Source: Mesobacillus boroniphilus
GTDB taxonomy: Bacteria; Bacillota; Bacilli; Bacillales; Cytobacillaceae
DNA length: 64,000 nt
Direction of reading: 5' to 3'
NCBI RefSeq assembly: GCF_018424685.1
Contig: NZ_QTKX01000003.1
Span: 62,001-126,000, forward strand
Of the stretch, positions 56,820 to 64,000 are shown piece by piece. Under the pieces are notes generated by a model. That model made no database searches and was not told the origin of the DNA. It was given only the letters and a program-made list of their open reading frames with translations. Position 1 is the first letter of the stretch. Each line of letters begins with the position of its first letter. The position numbers and the translations under genes were made by a program.

Positions 56820-57191
56820 ATGGCATCACCAAGTGAAGAAAAGTATCTTGAAGAAATTTATAATAAAGTTTTAGAAAAAGAGTTTACAAGCGTGACAGAA
56901 ATTGCAAGTTCCCTGAACGTAAACCGATCTTCTGTAACCAAAATGGTTCGAAAATTGAGTGATGAGGAGTATCTGCATTCTCAGCGATATGGGAAGATTC
57001 GAATGACGGAAAAAGGGCTGGAGAAAGGGATGGAATTAGCATTAAACCACAAAGTATTGGAAGAGTTCTTTCAACTCATCGATCTTGAGGAAGAGCAAAT
57101 CCATCGAGAAATATCGAATATTGAATATTACATCAGTGGCAATGCAGTCGCGAAAATCAAGGATTTCATAAAGAAAGAAAAAGGCGAGTAA
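56820..57191 (+). CDS. MntR-like DtxR-family regulator with an altered metal site
   Basis: 123 aa. The recognition helix is well kept (NRSSVTKMVRKL against HPSSVTKMVQKL in Bacillus subtilis MntR), so a similar operator is likely. Aligned without gaps to BsMntR, the six manganese ligands D8, E11, H77, E99, E102, H103 become K, E, H, S, E, Y: three are lost. The tail is also shorter (123 against 142 aa). ATG 56820 is chosen because AGGGGG lies about ten bases upstream. It directly follows mntD. Either the sensor uses another signal or it is metal-independent. A normal mntR may exist elsewhere. Confidence 0.8.
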   Translation: MASPSEEKYLEEIYNKVLEKEFTSVTEIASSLNVNRSSVTKMVRKLSDEEYLHSQRYGKIRMTEKGLEKGMELALNHKVLEEFFQLIDLEEEQIHREISNIEYYISGNAVAKIKDFIKKEKGE

Positions 57192-57211
57192 ACAATTTAA
57201 TAGAAATGTGA

Positions 57212-57247
57212 GTGATTAACACCGAATAACTTAATCACCCATTTTTA
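57212..57247 (+). terminator. Terminator after the MntR-like gene
   Basis: GTGATTAA and TTAATCAC pair around CACCGAATAAC, followed by CCATTTTT. Confidence 0.7.
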
Positions 57248-57308
57248 AGAAATTTGGAGCGGTTGGATATCGCTTGTACGAGCAAGATAACGCCAGCTTT
57301 AGCGTTTA

Positions 57309-57437
57309 GTGCAAAATAATGTGCCAACCTTAAGCTTCCAATTACCTCGAGCAGAACTCACGATAGAAGAACTGGTCAGCCAGATAGAAAGACTGGAAGA
57401 TTTAATCGCTGAGAAAAATGCAACCTTAACAAGATAA
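57309..57437 (+). other. Possible small coding frame or gene tail
   Basis: A frame ending PRAELTIEELVSQIERLEDL, then IAEKNATLTR, looks like a genuine heptad-rich C-terminus. A GTG at 57309 would give 42 aa, but there is no binding site. It is probably the tail of a lost gene. A terminator follows. The rest of 57192-57559 shows only hairpins. Confidence 0.35.
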
Positions 57438-57442
57438 CAATA

Positions 57443-57488
57443 AAAAGGCGCAACGAGTGATCATCTAATACTCGTTGCGCTTTTTTCG
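57443..57488. terminator. Strong terminator
   Basis: AAGGCGCAACGAG and CTCGTTGCGCTTTTTT pair around a 13-base loop. Confidence 0.85.
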
Positions 57489-57516
57489 TTGGCCCTGCGG
57501 TTCATCACACTATAAA

Positions 57517-57550
57517 CGAAAAGCCTTACCATTACGGATAAGGCTTTTCG
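57517..57550 (-). terminator. narK terminator (recurrent AGCCTTA family)
   Basis: CGAAAAGCCTTA and TAAGGCTTTTCG pair around CCATTACGGA; placed just after narK on the leftward strand. Confidence 0.8.
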
Positions 57551-57559
57551 CATTGGATG

Positions 57560-58873
57560 CTAGGCTATGGTTGCAGTCTTTTGTTGTGCACTGGTCGCTT
57601 CTGAGGTCTTTCTCTGGTAGTAATACCAGTTTAAGATAATTGACAGTACATAGAAGCCAATGAAGATAAAGAATGCAGGCGCATAGCCTCCGGAAATATT
57701 GATGGACCAGCCGAACAGCTTTGGAATCAAGAATGATCCATATGCTGCGAAGGCGGCTGTGAAACCAAGTACTGGTGCTGCTTCTTTCGGAACGAAGATT
57801 CCAGGGATCATTTGGAATGTTGAACCAGAACCGATTCCAGCAGCAATGAACAGGATCAGGAATGAAACCAGGAAGCCGCTGAATTGTTTATTGCCAAGGA
57901 AGAAGATGACACTTCCTGCTCCAGCCATCATTACGATCAAGACAATTGATGTGAGTTTGGCTCCACCCATCTTGTCAGCAAGCCAACCGCCTACAGGGCG
58001 TGATGCTGCAGCAAGGAATGCGCCAAGGAATGCTAACGAAATATGTTCAGGGAATTGTGACTTCAATAGAAGCGGGAATGCCGCTGAGTATCCAATGAAT
58101 GATCCGAATGTTGCTACATAAAGCCATGTCATGATCCAAGTGTGCTTTCTTTTTACAATAACGAATTGGTTAGAGAACGATTGCTTTGTTCCCGGCAGGT
58201 TATCCATGCCAAACCATGCTGCGATTGTTACGATTGCGATCGGGATCAGCCAGATGAAGGCCGCGTTTTGCAGCCATACTTCCTGGCCGTTTGATAATTG
58301 CTGTCCATCACCTGCGACAAAAGCGAAAGTTCCAGTCGTAATAATTAAAGGTGTAATGAACTGAACGACCGAAACCCCCATATTACCTAACCCACCGTTA
58401 ATACCAAGCGCTGTACCCCGAGCTTTTTTCGGGAAAAAGAAGCTGATGTTGGATGAAGAACTTGAAAAGTTTCCGCCACCCAGTCCGCAAAGTGCTGCTA
58501 GCAATAGCATGACTGAGTATGGTGTTTCAGGGTTCTGGACTGCAAAGCCAATGCCGACTGCCGGAATTGCAAGAACCGCGGTTGTCAGGACTGTCCAGTT
58601 ACGGCCGCCCATCATTCCTACACCAAAAGTGTACACAAATCGTAAAGTTGCACCAACAAGACCTGGCATTGCCGCCAATGTGAAAAGCTGCTGATCGGTA
58701 AAACTGAAGCCAATGTCATTCAAGCGAATTGCGACTACAGACCAAATCTGCCAGACAATGAATGCGAGCATCAAGGATGGGACCGAAATCCACAAATTCC
58801 GCTGGGCATGCTTTTTTCCTTCAGATTGCCAAAAACGATCGTCTTCAGGATTCCATGTATTTATACGAGACAT
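57560..58873 (-). CDS. narK: Nitrate/nitrite transporter, MFS (NarK family)
   Basis: 437 aa, twelve membrane helices. The NNP signatures appear as AALCGLGGGNFSSSSSNISF followed by FFPKKARGTALGINGGLGNMG, and in the second half FLAAASRPVGGWLADKMGGA with AAGIGSGSTFQMIP. Start ATG 58873 has AGGAGG upstream. An FNR-type palindrome lies 67-82 bases upstream of the start, so it is probably induced without oxygen. Nitrate reductase genes are not in the window. Confidence 0.93.
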   Translation of the reverse strand: MSRINTWNPEDDRFWQSEGKKHAQRNLWISVPSLMLAFIVWQIWSVVAIRLNDIGFSFTDQQLFTLAAMPGLVGATLRFVYTFGVGMMGGRNWTVLTTAVLAIPAVGIGFAVQNPETPYSVMLLLAALCGLGGGNFSSSSSNISFFFPKKARGTALGINGGLGNMGVSVVQFITPLIITTGTFAFVAGDGQQLSNGQEVWLQNAAFIWLIPIAIVTIAAWFGMDNLPGTKQSFSNQFVIVKRKHTWIMTWLYVATFGSFIGYSAAFPLLLKSQFPEHISLAFLGAFLAAASRPVGGWLADKMGGAKLTSIVLIVMMAGAGSVIFFLGNKQFSGFLVSFLILFIAAGIGSGSTFQMIPGIFVPKEAAPVLGFTAAFAAYGSFLIPKLFGWSINISGGYAPAFFIFIGFYVLSIILNWYYYQRKTSEATSAQQKTATIA

Positions 58874-58910
58874 TTTAATTCCTCCATATGTGATCTGAGT
58901 GTTTACAACA

Positions 58911-58955
58911 TTAATAAAACATTTCTATCACAGCTAAGTTGTGACGAACCTCACA
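58911..58955 (-). promoter_or_regulatory. FNR box and promoter of narK
   Basis: TGTGACGAACCTCACA (58940-58955) is a perfect TGTGAN6TCACA palindrome. A -10-like TATTAA (58911-58916, leftward) puts the start about 43 bases from the box centre, close to the -41.5 of class II FNR activation. Confidence 0.75.
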
Positions 58956-58976
58956 TCTGAGAACGCCATCACAATT

Positions 58977-59007
58977 CTGTCAAAAAGTCTTGAACAATTT
59001 TTGACAG
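58977..59007. promoter_or_regulatory. Perfect inverted repeat upstream of narK
   Basis: CTGTCAAAAA and TTTTTGACAG separated by 11 bases. It may be an operator or the stem of a hairpin. Unassigned. Confidence 0.45.
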
Positions 59008-59134
59008 AGGGTGATAAAAGTCGTTACCTATAGGGGTTTTCCCTTAGGGGGAGCATTCTTGATGGAGAAATTGTAGAAGGGTCAAAGAGTTTTCCGTCAA
59101 TGGCAGTGTAGAACCAGAGCTCGAATTATTGGGA

Positions 59135-59316
59135 ATGGAAAAGATTAAAGAGAAGCACCGTGTGGTGATTGTCGGTGGCGGTCCAGGCGGGAAAGAAGCT
59201 GCAAGCTTTTTAACGTTAAGGGCACAAAGTGACGCTTTTGAAAAAACAGCAAGCTTGGAGGCAAACTTAACTTTGAATAGATCAGCTCTGAAATATACAG
59301 CGCTGTTGAAAAACAA
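59135..59316 (+). pseudogene. N-terminal relic of an FAD/NAD(P)-binding protein
   Basis: MEKIKEKHRVVIVGGGPGGK starts with a good dinucleotide-binding motif (GGGPGGKEAA), but after 27 residues the sequence loses all resemblance, and the frame runs into the MITE at 59317. Intact enzymes of this kind have 350 or more residues. The rest of the 708-base gap between narK and 59582 holds the MITE and a terminator. Confidence 0.55.
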
Positions 59317-59500
59317 GGCTCTTTTCTCAAACTTTGTTGCTATTGATTACAAAATAGGAGTGAATGAACTATTTTTCTTCCCAAAGTAGCCTCTTGTTAT
59401 GAGAAAAGAGCATGCAAACTTAATACCGAACTACAAAATGGCGTTCTATTACGTTAAAATCGGCTTTAGGATTTTAACAACAATCTTTACGGAAACAGCC
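59317..59500. mobile_element. 184-bp MITE copy 2 with 8-bp target duplication
   Basis: Reverse complement of the element at 30911-31094, with only two mismatches in 184 bases. Flanked by the perfect direct repeat AAAAACAA at 59309-59316 and 59501-59508. No coding capacity. The near-identity implies recent movement, driven by a transposase elsewhere. Confidence 0.88.
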
Positions 59501-59525
59501 AAAAACAAAGAGCCTGCAAATTATC

Positions 59526-59561
59526 AAAAGCCTTGATTCACAAGGGAATCAAGGCTTTTTT
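59526..59561. terminator. Bidirectional terminator
   Basis: AAAAGCCTTGATTC and GAATCAAGGCTTTT pair around ACAAGG, T-runs on both sides. Ends the leftward zinc operon. Confidence 0.88.
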
Positions 59562-59581
59562 GAGGGGGCGGTAATGAATCT

Positions 59582-60586
59582 TTATTCTCTTTTAATGGTG
59601 ACCGGGTATAAATATGGAACTTCCGGTTCTTCGGTTATCTCCCATTTAGAAACTTTAACAAGGGGGATAGGGGTGTCCATGTAGGAACCAGTCTCAATGA
59701 CACCTTCTATTTTGATCCATGTGTCTTTGTCGATAGCCGCTGCGTCTGGGAACTCAGATAAAAATCCGATGATACTGGCATCTGCGACACAATGGGTGAC
59801 CAGGAATCTTGATACGACCAGCTGGTCTTCTGCAAAGCCTTCCTCTTTATAAACGAATCCGTAGAGGCTTACCTTCCGGCCTTGGAATTTATCGATGTTG
59901 GAGCTGATGGACTCATAATAAGATGAATATATACTGTCATTGAAAATGATGGTGGACCCTGTCTCCAACCCTTTCATCTTTTTATTGTATTCTTCATCCG
60001 TCATTTGATTTTCGTAACCGGTGGCAGTCTCGGTGCCTTCGGTTATGTCAGTGCCTTGTCCAGCCTGATAATCGTTCTCCTCTGGCGGCTGGGAGGCATC
60101 GCCAGTTCCCTGGCTCTCTGCCCCTTCTTTCGTTTCACTAGTTGCCTGGCTGCTCTGCCCGCTTTTGCTTGAACCAGCGATAGACAGCATCGCGCCCTTT
60201 TTATCAGCAATCGAGGAATCGAGAACCTTTGCAGGCAGCATAAAGCCTGTCAGCAAAGGCAGGACGATGATCGAGTAGGACACCAGTTTTTTTACCGAAA
60301 AAGGTGTTGTCCCATGGTCATGAAAATGCTCATGGTGATCATCATGCGAGCAGCATTCACCTTCATGACTGCAGGAGTCGTGATCATGTGCCCCTTTTAT
60401 TGTCCACACCCGTGTAATCTGGATAAAAAACAGCAACAAAAAGAGGAACGCGGCTGCCTGGCTTAAAAGCAAATACTTTGGATTAATGAATAAATAAATC
60501 TTACCTGTAAAATGCAGCATATAAATCAAGACGGAAAATCCGAGCAGGATCAGGGACCTTGCCGCCTGCTGTGCATGAAATTGCAT
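59582..60586 (-). CDS. TIGR03943 family protein (partner of PF03773 permease)
   Basis: 334 aa. Three or four N-terminal membrane helices, a His/Asp-rich loop between them (HDHDSCSHEGECCSHDDHHE, continuing HFHDHG) that could hold zinc, a low-complexity linker (about residues 140-200) and an outer C-terminal domain with GSTIIFNDSIYSSYYESI and FLVTHCVADASIIGFLSEFP. ATG 60586 has GGAGG eight bases upstream. It follows the permease gene by 12 bases. The family always pairs with such permeases. The role is unproven; in this operon it is probably zinc-linked. Confidence 0.85.
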   Translation of the reverse strand: MQFHAQQAARSLILLGFSVLIYMLHFTGKIYLFINPKYLLLSQAAAFLFLLLFFIQITRVWTIKGAHDHDSCSHEGECCSHDDHHEHFHDHGTTPFSVKKLVSYSIIVLPLLTGFMLPAKVLDSSIADKKGAMLSIAGSSKSGQSSQATSETKEGAESQGTGDASQPPEENDYQAGQGTDITEGTETATGYENQMTDEEYNKKMKGLETGSTIIFNDSIYSSYYESISSNIDKFQGRKVSLYGFVYKEEGFAEDQLVVSRFLVTHCVADASIIGFLSEFPDAAAIDKDTWIKIEGVIETGSYMDTPIPLVKVSKWEITEEPEVPYLYPVTIKRE

Positions 60587-60598
60587 GGACAAGACCTC

Positions 60599-61594
60599 CT
60601 ATAGCATGCTGCTGAACAGCATCAGAATAGTAAATACAGTTCCTGCCACTAGCACCAAAACGGTCATGACAAATTTAAAACGGAACACACTCATCATCAT
60701 TAGCGTATTCTTCAGATCAATCATCGGCCCGAAAATCAGGAAGCCGAGAATCGAAGTAGAAGGGAAGATGCTGCTGAACGATGCACCGATAAAAGCATCA
60801 GCTTCTGAACAAAGAGAAAGGAAGTATGCAAGCCCCATCATTACGGCAAGGGAAGATGCTGCTCCGCTGCCGATTTCCAGCAGAGTTTTCGCTGGCATAT
60901 ATGTTTGGACAAGAGCAGCAAGAAAAGCCCCAATGATTAAGTACTTGGCCATATCGAAAAACTCATCGATTGAATGCTGGAGCATGGCCCAAAATTTCTC
61001 AAGAAAAGATTGTTTCTTGGAATGGCTGTGACTCACAAAGGAAACAGACGACTTGAACTGAGTCCCTTTGAAAAACATGCCTACAAGCAAGGCGACAATG
61101 ATTGCGATGCCAAAACCAAGTCCCATACGAAGGGCAGCAATTTTAGCATCGTTGCCAAAAGCCATATAGGTTGAAGCTATAACAATGGGATTGATAAGTG
61201 GGCCTGTCAGCATGAAGCCAATGGCAGCAGCTATAGGTACCCCCTTGCCCACGAGCCTGCGGATAATAGGCACAATCCCGCATTCGCATGCCGGGAAAAG
61301 AGCGCCCACACTGCAGCTCATGAAAATTGCCATATACTTGTTCTTGGGAATCCACCTGCTTATATGCTCTTCAGTTACAAAAATCTGGATCATTCCCGCA
61401 ATCAGCACACCGATCAGTACGAAAGGGAAGGCTTCTATTAAAATACTGAGAAATATCGTATTCAGGTTCAGAATGGAAGATGGGATTTCCAAATTACTCT
61501 TAAACCCCATCCCCAGGCTTAACAGCATTAGAAATGCCAGAATGACAGCAAACCCTGTAATATCCAATAGATTAGACCGGATTAAACGAATCAT
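60599..61594 (-). CDS. Permease, PF03773 (DUF318) family
   Basis: 331 aa with eight to ten membrane helices. The family signatures are FPFVLIGVLIAGMIQIF with VTEEHISRWIP, the cysteine-bearing SCSVGALFPACECGIVPIIR, and the second-half LCSEADAFIGASFSSIFP with GFLIFGPMIDLKN. AGGAGGAG precedes ATG 61594. It lies in a Zur-boxed operon between a zinc-binding lipoprotein and the TIGR03943 protein. Transport substrate is unproven. Confidence 0.88.
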   Translation of the reverse strand: MIRLIRSNLLDITGFAVILAFLMLLSLGMGFKSNLEIPSSILNLNTIFLSILIEAFPFVLIGVLIAGMIQIFVTEEHISRWIPKNKYMAIFMSCSVGALFPACECGIVPIIRRLVGKGVPIAAAIGFMLTGPLINPIVIASTYMAFGNDAKIAALRMGLGFGIAIIVALLVGMFFKGTQFKSSVSFVSHSHSKKQSFLEKFWAMLQHSIDEFFDMAKYLIIGAFLAALVQTYMPAKTLLEIGSGAASSLAVMMGLAYFLSLCSEADAFIGASFSSIFPSTSILGFLIFGPMIDLKNTLMMMSVFRFKFVMTVLVLVAGTVFTILMLFSSML

Positions 61595-61609
61595 TTTCTC
61601 CTCCTAGTT

Positions 61610-61664
61610 ACTTTTACTAGATTGTACTAATTTAATAAAGAAAATATGTACAATCTAGTAAAAA
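61610..61664 (-). other. Long inverted repeat between the zinc lipoprotein and permease genes
   Basis: CTTTTACTAGATTGTAC and GTACAATCTAGTAAAAG are perfect 17-base arms with a 20-base loop. No T-run follows in the leftward direction, so it is more likely an RNA-stability or attenuation element than a full terminator. Confidence 0.6.
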
Positions 61665-61669
61665 GAATA

Positions 61670-62884
61670 TCAATTTAACACTTTTTCCAGCGTCTGAAGA
61701 TTTTTCCGCATCAGGCTGAAATAATCTTCTTGATTCTCCATATCTTGAGCTGAAATGGACTCGAGGTTATACAGGGTCACTGTTTCAGCCCCGATTTCTC
61801 TTTGAATCATTTCTGCCACGCGTGAAGAAACATTCTGTTCAAACGCAATGTATTTCAAATCATGTTCTTTTGCTTCTTCAATCAACTTTGTCAATTCTCG
61901 TTGTGAAGGCTCCTGTGTAGGAGAAAGTCCATTGACAGCGATCTGGATAATTCCATATCTATTTGACCAGTATCCATACGCTTCATGGGCGACAAGCAAA
62001 TGTTTGTTTTCTGCCAGGTCAATCACGTTCTTGAATTCATTATCCAATTCCTTTAGGTCTTGCTCAAGTTGCGCGAAATTATGTTCAAACTCCTGTTCAT
62101 GATCAGGCATAAGCTCAATCAAGGAATCTTTGATATATGATGCCAGTTTGATAGACAGGATTGGATCAAGCCAAACATGTGGATCTAAGTTTTTATCATG
62201 ATGCTCCTCGTCCGAGTTGGTGTTTTCTTCGTCATGGTGTTCTTCTTCGGAGTGAGCGGCTTCTTCCTCATGGTGTTCTTCTTCGGAGTGAGCGGCTTCT
62301 TCGTCATGATGTTCTTCTTCGGAGTGAGCAGCTTCTTCGTCATGGTGTTCTTCTTCGGAGTGAGCGGCTTCTTCGTCATGATGTTCTTCATCAGAGTGAG
62401 CGGCTTCTTCGTCATGGTGCTCTTCTTCGGAGTGAGCGGCTTCCTCGTCATGGTGCTCTTCTTCAGAATGAGCATCATCCCCTTCATGAGAATGATCATG
62501 GGAAGACTCAATCATATCCACATTTTCTGTGGCTTTTACAATCATGACCTTTTCATTTTTCAAGGCTTGCTCCGCTTTTTCCGCAAATCCTTCAATTCCC
62601 GCACCGGAATAAATGAATAAATCAGCTTCAGCAAGCTTCATCATATCCTTCGTGCTTGGTTCGAAACTGTGGGCATCTACATTCGGTGGATAGATGCTTT
62701 CCACATCCACTAAGTCCCCGCCGATTTTTTTCGCAAAATCCTGGAGAGGGTAGATGGTTGTAAAGACTGTCAGCTTAGTGGCTTCTGGATTATTTTTGTT
62801 GGCTGATTCCTTGCTGGAAGAACAGCCGGCTAGTGTCAAACCGACTAATAGCAGTAAACCAAGTGATAGTTTAGTAATTTTCAT
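61670..62884 (-). CDS. Zinc ABC-type substrate-binding lipoprotein with long His/Glu repeat
   Basis: 404 aa, ZnuA/AdcA-type. Signal peptide with lipobox LTLAGC. Metal histidines are in PPNVDAHSFEPS, LDPHVWLDP and VAHEAYGYW, and an acidic ligand is near the end. Between the first and second histidine, residues about 137-231 form a tandem repeat of AHSEEEHHDEEA-type 12-residue units (seven full, one degenerate), far longer than the usual His-rich loop. ATG 62884 has AAGGAGAT upstream. First gene of a leftward operon with two Zur-like boxes before it. No ATPase or ABC permease gene is adjacent. Confidence 0.9.
   Translation of the reverse strand: MKITKLSLGLLLLVGLTLAGCSSSKESANKNNPEATKLTVFTTIYPLQDFAKKIGGDLVDVESIYPPNVDAHSFEPSTKDMMKLAEADLFIYSGAGIEGFAEKAEQALKNEKVMIVKATENVDMIESSHDHSHEGDDAHSEEEHHDEEAAHSEEEHHDEEAAHSDEEHHDEEAAHSEEEHHDEEAAHSEEEHHDEEAAHSEEEHHEEEAAHSEEEHHDEENTNSDEEHHDKNLDPHVWLDPILSIKLASYIKDSLIELMPDHEQEFEHNFAQLEQDLKELDNEFKNVIDLAENKHLLVAHEAYGYWSNRYGIIQIAVNGLSPTQEPSQRELTKLIEEAKEHDLKYIAFEQNVSSRVAEMIQREIGAETVTLYNLESISAQDMENQEDYFSLMRKNLQTLEKVLN
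62192..62474 (-). repeat. 36-bp tandem repeat inside the zinc lipoprotein gene
   Basis: About eight units of 36 bases, each encoding AHSEEEHHDEEA or a close variant. Units differ by a few third-position changes and E/D swaps. Likely to vary in number between strains. Confidence 0.9.
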
Positions 62885-62914
62885 AGTGATCTCCTTATAC
62901 GATAATTCCATTAA

Positions 62915-62929
62915 TCGAAATGATTACGA
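62915..62929. promoter_or_regulatory. Zur box 1
   Basis: TCGAAATGATTACGA matches the Bacillus Zur operator TCGTAATNATTACGA except at one position, 31-45 bases upstream of the lipoprotein start. Confidence 0.75.
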
Positions 62930-62969
62930 TTTAAATTGTAAAACAGAAAGGTATATTTGTAAATGATTT

Positions 62970-62984
62970 TAGGAATCATTACGA
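62970..62984. promoter_or_regulatory. Zur box 2
   Basis: TAGGAATCATTACGA matches the Zur operator at 12 of 14 defined positions, 55 bases from box 1. The rest of the 281-base gap to the yehS-like gene shows nothing else. Confidence 0.55.
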
Positions 62985-63165
62985 TTTATTAAATGGTTCT
63001 AAGTGAACATTATTGATTTAAGAACTAAATTTATATGTAGGTTGATAGATCAATTTTAAAAAATGAACCGAAGATGAAAAGAATAGGCTTTTTTAACATT
63101 TAATGTTAGACTGCAATAGTTAATCGGGAATACTAACGGTACAGCTTTCTATAGGAGGATTTTTA

Positions 63166-63657
63166 ATGCTTAACAATGATATAATGATCCGTTTGCGGTA
63201 TGCGCTGGATATCAAGGATACTGATATGGTGGAGATGTTCAAGCTTGGCGGCGTGAACGTGACGAAGGACGATGTCCGAATGATGCTGCAGAAAATTGAT
63301 GAAGATGAGTATGGGGATGAAGATGTACCTGAGGACTACATAAGAATCAATAACGCGATGATGGAGCAGTTTTTGAATGGCATGGTTACTTTTAAAAGAG
63401 GGAAGCGTCCGGGGGAGAATGGTGCTCCGCCACTAACCGGGGAGACTGTGAATAACCAGCTTTTGAAAAAAGTGAAGATCGCCCTGTCGCTCACGAGCGA
63501 GGATATGCTCGAGATTTTTGACCTTGCGGGAGTCCGCGTGTCAAAGGGTGAGCTCGGCGCGATTTTAAGAAAAGAAGGGCATAAGAACTATCGGGAATGT
63601 GGCGACAAATTTGCGCGGAATTTCCTGAAGGGCTTGGCCTTGAAATTCCGTGGATAG
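63166..63657 (+). CDS. yehS: DUF1456 family protein (YehS-like)
   Basis: 163 aa made of two copies of one helical unit: NNDIMIRLRYALDIKDTDMV with VEMFKLGGVNVTKDDV, and NNQLLKKVKIALSLTSEDML with EIFDLAGVRVSKGEL. This duplication is the family hallmark. The function is unknown. AGGAGGA precedes the ATG. Soluble and monocistronic. Confidence 0.9.
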   Translation: MLNNDIMIRLRYALDIKDTDMVEMFKLGGVNVTKDDVRMMLQKIDEDEYGDEDVPEDYIRINNAMMEQFLNGMVTFKRGKRPGENGAPPLTGETVNNQLLKKVKIALSLTSEDMLEIFDLAGVRVSKGELGAILRKEGHKNYRECGDKFARNFLKGLALKFRG

Positions 63658-63667
63658 AAATCTTAAG

Positions 63668-63703
63668 AGACGGTTCTCATGAAGCATGAGAACCGTCTTC
63701 TTG
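63668..63703. terminator. Convergent terminator
   Basis: AGACGGTTCTCAT and ATGAGAACCGTCT pair around GAAGC, followed by TCTTGTTTT. It overlaps the last codons of the leftward cysteine dioxygenase gene. Confidence 0.85.
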
Positions 63704-64000
63704 TTTTGTAAGCTGGATTTCTTTAATTTTCTGACGCTGTTCCTCTGGCCACCATGCCCCACAGTCATCGGAGACGACACAGGCGGCGCATTTTTCGAGA
63801 TCATAGACCTTCATCCCGCTGATGGGCGGGGAATAGAGGTGGAGAGTGACGAGTCCTCTTGCGCCGTCTGCCTGCATTTTATGGACACCTTTCTGCGGAG
63901 CATAGAAAAGATGTCCTTGATGATGGTACTCCTTGAATAGTTCTTTCGGAAGTCTGTCGCTCTTGATCTCGTAGACGGAATTGAGGGAAGTCCCGTTAAG
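63677..64000 (-). CDS. Cysteine dioxygenase type I (5' part beyond the window)
   Basis: The C-terminal 107 residues of a cupin non-haem iron enzyme that oxidises cysteine to cysteine sulfinate. The frame is open to the window edge and starts LNGTSLNSVYEIKSDRLPKE there. GVHKMQADGARGLVTLHLYS followed by PPISGMKVYD contains the third iron histidine and the cupin end, like YubC of Bacillus subtilis. The other two histidines lie outside the window. The stop codon lies inside the shared terminator hairpin. Confidence 0.85.
   Translation of the reverse strand, partial: LNGTSLNSVYEIKSDRLPKELFKEYHHQGHLFYAPQKGVHKMQADGARGLVTLHLYSPPISGMKVYDLEKCAACVVSDDCGAWWPEEQRQKIKEIQLTKQEDGSHAS

Noticed and set aside
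62192..62620. Opposite-strand frames over the His-rich repeat.
   Set aside because: They exist only because the 36-base repeat lacks stops in other frames; no start signals, and the leftward frame has signal peptide and metal motifs.

Overview
The window looks like the chromosome of a spore-forming, low-to-moderate GC member of the Bacillaceae. The reasons are strong AGGAGG-type ribosome binding sites with many TTG and GTG starts, a spore-surface collagen-like protein, and Bacillus-type genes (rlmCD, yfkAB, ykhA, an arc cluster with ArgR and ArcR, mntABCD, narK). Regulatory sites are of Bacillus type: MntR, Zur, FNR, cre, and a cobalamin riboswitch. I cannot name the species.

Layout. 1-5.3 kb: the 3' part of rlmCD, then an AT-richer accessory patch (MutM-like glycosylase, HAD phosphatase, DUF429 protein, broken genes). 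Two further degenerate copies of the rlmCD 3' end plus terminator lie at about 2.33 and 5.23 kb, as expected if DNA was inserted repeatedly at this gene end. 5.4-22.4 kb: a spore-surface glycoprotein locus. A SPOCS/collagen fusion with 113 G-X-Y triplets is followed by six glycosyltransferase-like genes and an unrecognised all-helical protein. UTP-glucose pyrophosphorylase and four genes matching the Wbp/Wlb route to UDP-2,3-diacetamido-2,3-dideoxy-glucuronic acid complete it.

22.7-32.1 kb: dus, katG, sstT, then an inorganic-carbon module (MpsC-like protein, SbtA bicarbonate transporter, a beta-carbonic-anhydrase-like protein without zinc ligands), then small membrane proteins. 32.6-40.4 kb: the arginine deiminase locus argR-arcR-arcA-arcB-M20 peptidase-YfcC transporter-arcC, with ArgR, Crp/Fnr-type and cre sites before arcA. 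40.8-44.9 kb: a cobalamin riboswitch ahead of a thioesterase and nrdE-nrdF, a B12-independent ribonucleotide reductase.

45-52 kb: assorted single genes (acetyltransferase, amine oxidase-like flavoprotein, YfkAB radical SAM protein, EAL protein, EamA exporter with a divergent Lrp, VOC and MmcQ proteins). 52.1-57.2 kb: gene relics and an orphan palindrome, then mntABCD under an MntR box, then an MntR-like regulator with three of six metal ligands replaced. 57.5-62.9 kb: narK with an FNR box, a MITE and a Zur-boxed zinc operon read leftward (His-rich zinc-binding lipoprotein, PF03773 permease, TIGR03943 partner). The window ends with yehS and the 3' part of a cysteine dioxygenase gene.

Mobile and repeat content: two 184-bp copies of a MITE (182/184 identical, each with a perfect 8-bp target duplication) plus one degenerate relative; a dispersed GCATAGGGACGTACCC-type element; a duplicated 5' leader/start cassette; and a recurrent terminator hairpin with the stem AGCCTTATCC/GGATAAGGCT. 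I saw no CRISPR array, tRNA, rRNA, prophage or intact transposase.
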